Source of the DNA: CBDUQP01 sp965369385
GTDB taxonomy: Bacteria > Planctomycetota > Phycisphaerae > SM23-33
Assembly: GCA_965369385.1 (NCBI GenBank)
Contig: CBDUQP010000151.1
Span: 1 to 7,443, forward strand
Reading direction: 5' to 3'
Length of the DNA: 7,443 nucleotides
Shown: positions 7,366 through 7,443 of the stretch, one piece after another
Position numbering within the stretch: the first letter of the stretch is position 1
Layout of the letters: the number at the start of each line of letters is the position of its first letter
The notes under the pieces: generated by a model
Told to the model about the DNA's origin: nothing
What the model saw: the letters and a program-made list of their open reading frames with translations, nothing else
The model's database searches: none
Program-made: the position numbers and the translations under genes

Positions 7366-7443
7366 TGTGCAACCGGAAACATGGGTAACACTTTAGACCG
7401 GATACATGGGTAACACATTTCCTATCTGTCAGCAGTAGTCCCT
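7366..7443 (+). mobile_element. left end of an IS481-like insertion sequence (continues past window)
   Basis: From the TGT at 7366 the sequence leaves the oxidoreductase frame and shows two near-identical 19-base direct repeats, then about 27 bases of leader running to the window edge. IS481 elements commonly begin with TGT and carry repeated sites containing CATGGGTAACA at their ends. The transposase start would lie to the right, on the plus strand, outside the window. The exact boundary is inferred from where the oxidoreductase reading frame stops making sense. No second end or target duplication is available to confirm it. Confidence 0.6.
7373..7416 (+). repeat. two 19-base direct repeats at the IS end
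   Basis: CCGGAAACATGGGTAACAC (7373-7391) recurs as CCGGATACATGGGTAACAC (7398-7416). The match is 18 of 19, with a start-to-start period of 25 bases. Paired copies at the element's end suggest transposase binding sites. Confidence 0.85.

Noticed and set aside
6692..7372. Treating the oxidoreductase as a complete 226-residue gene starting at TTG 7372
   Set aside because: The TTG lies within the IS end, no ribosome binding site was identified for it, and the protein would lack the cofactor-binding Rossmann domain.
7016..7396. 126-codon plus-strand frame at the right end
   Set aside because: It is antisense to the oxidoreductase remnant and runs into the IS end. There is no domain or ribosome binding site.

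Overview
This 7.4 kb window looks like a chromosomal piece of a Gram-negative environmental or host-associated bacterium, most likely from the Planctomycetota/Lentisphaerota side of the PVC group. That placement is an inference from gene style: a cytosolic PAS-PAS hybrid histidine kinase, a signal-less GHL10-like glycosidase protein, a Gfo/Idh/MocA dehydrogenase, a GIDE-LemA membrane protein, and IS481 and IS1380 fragments. No rRNA, tRNA, CRISPR array or replication origin was seen.

Layout. Positions 1-158 hold two abutting transposase 5' ends facing each other: IS481-type on + and IS1380-type on -. Positions 357-2393 (+) encode a soluble hybrid sensor kinase. Positions 2471-4186 (-) encode a convergent, cytoplasmic TIM-barrel protein resembling glycosidase family GHL10. 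A 440-base intergenic region (4190-4629) separates it from a divergent two-gene operon: a class I SAM-dependent methyltransferase (4630-5280) and a GIDE-LemA fusion (5277-6617), coupled by an ATGA overlap. Positions 6692-7365 (-) hold the C-terminal part of a Gfo/Idh/MocA oxidoreductase. It is cut off at its glycine-rich segment by the left end of an IS481-like element (about 7366-7443), recognisable by a pair of 19-base direct repeats.

The window therefore begins just before an IS481 transposase start codon and ends in what looks like the leader of an IS481 element in the same orientation. The simplest reading is a contig or segment bounded by two copies of one insertion sequence. The genes do not form one obvious pathway. 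The glycosidase-like protein and the oxidoreductase fit carbohydrate catabolism, the kinase is an orphan signalling protein, and the methyltransferase/GIDE-LemA pair is the most unusual unit. I found no convincing complete novel system. The GIDE-LemA architecture and its coupling to a methyltransferase are the best leads.
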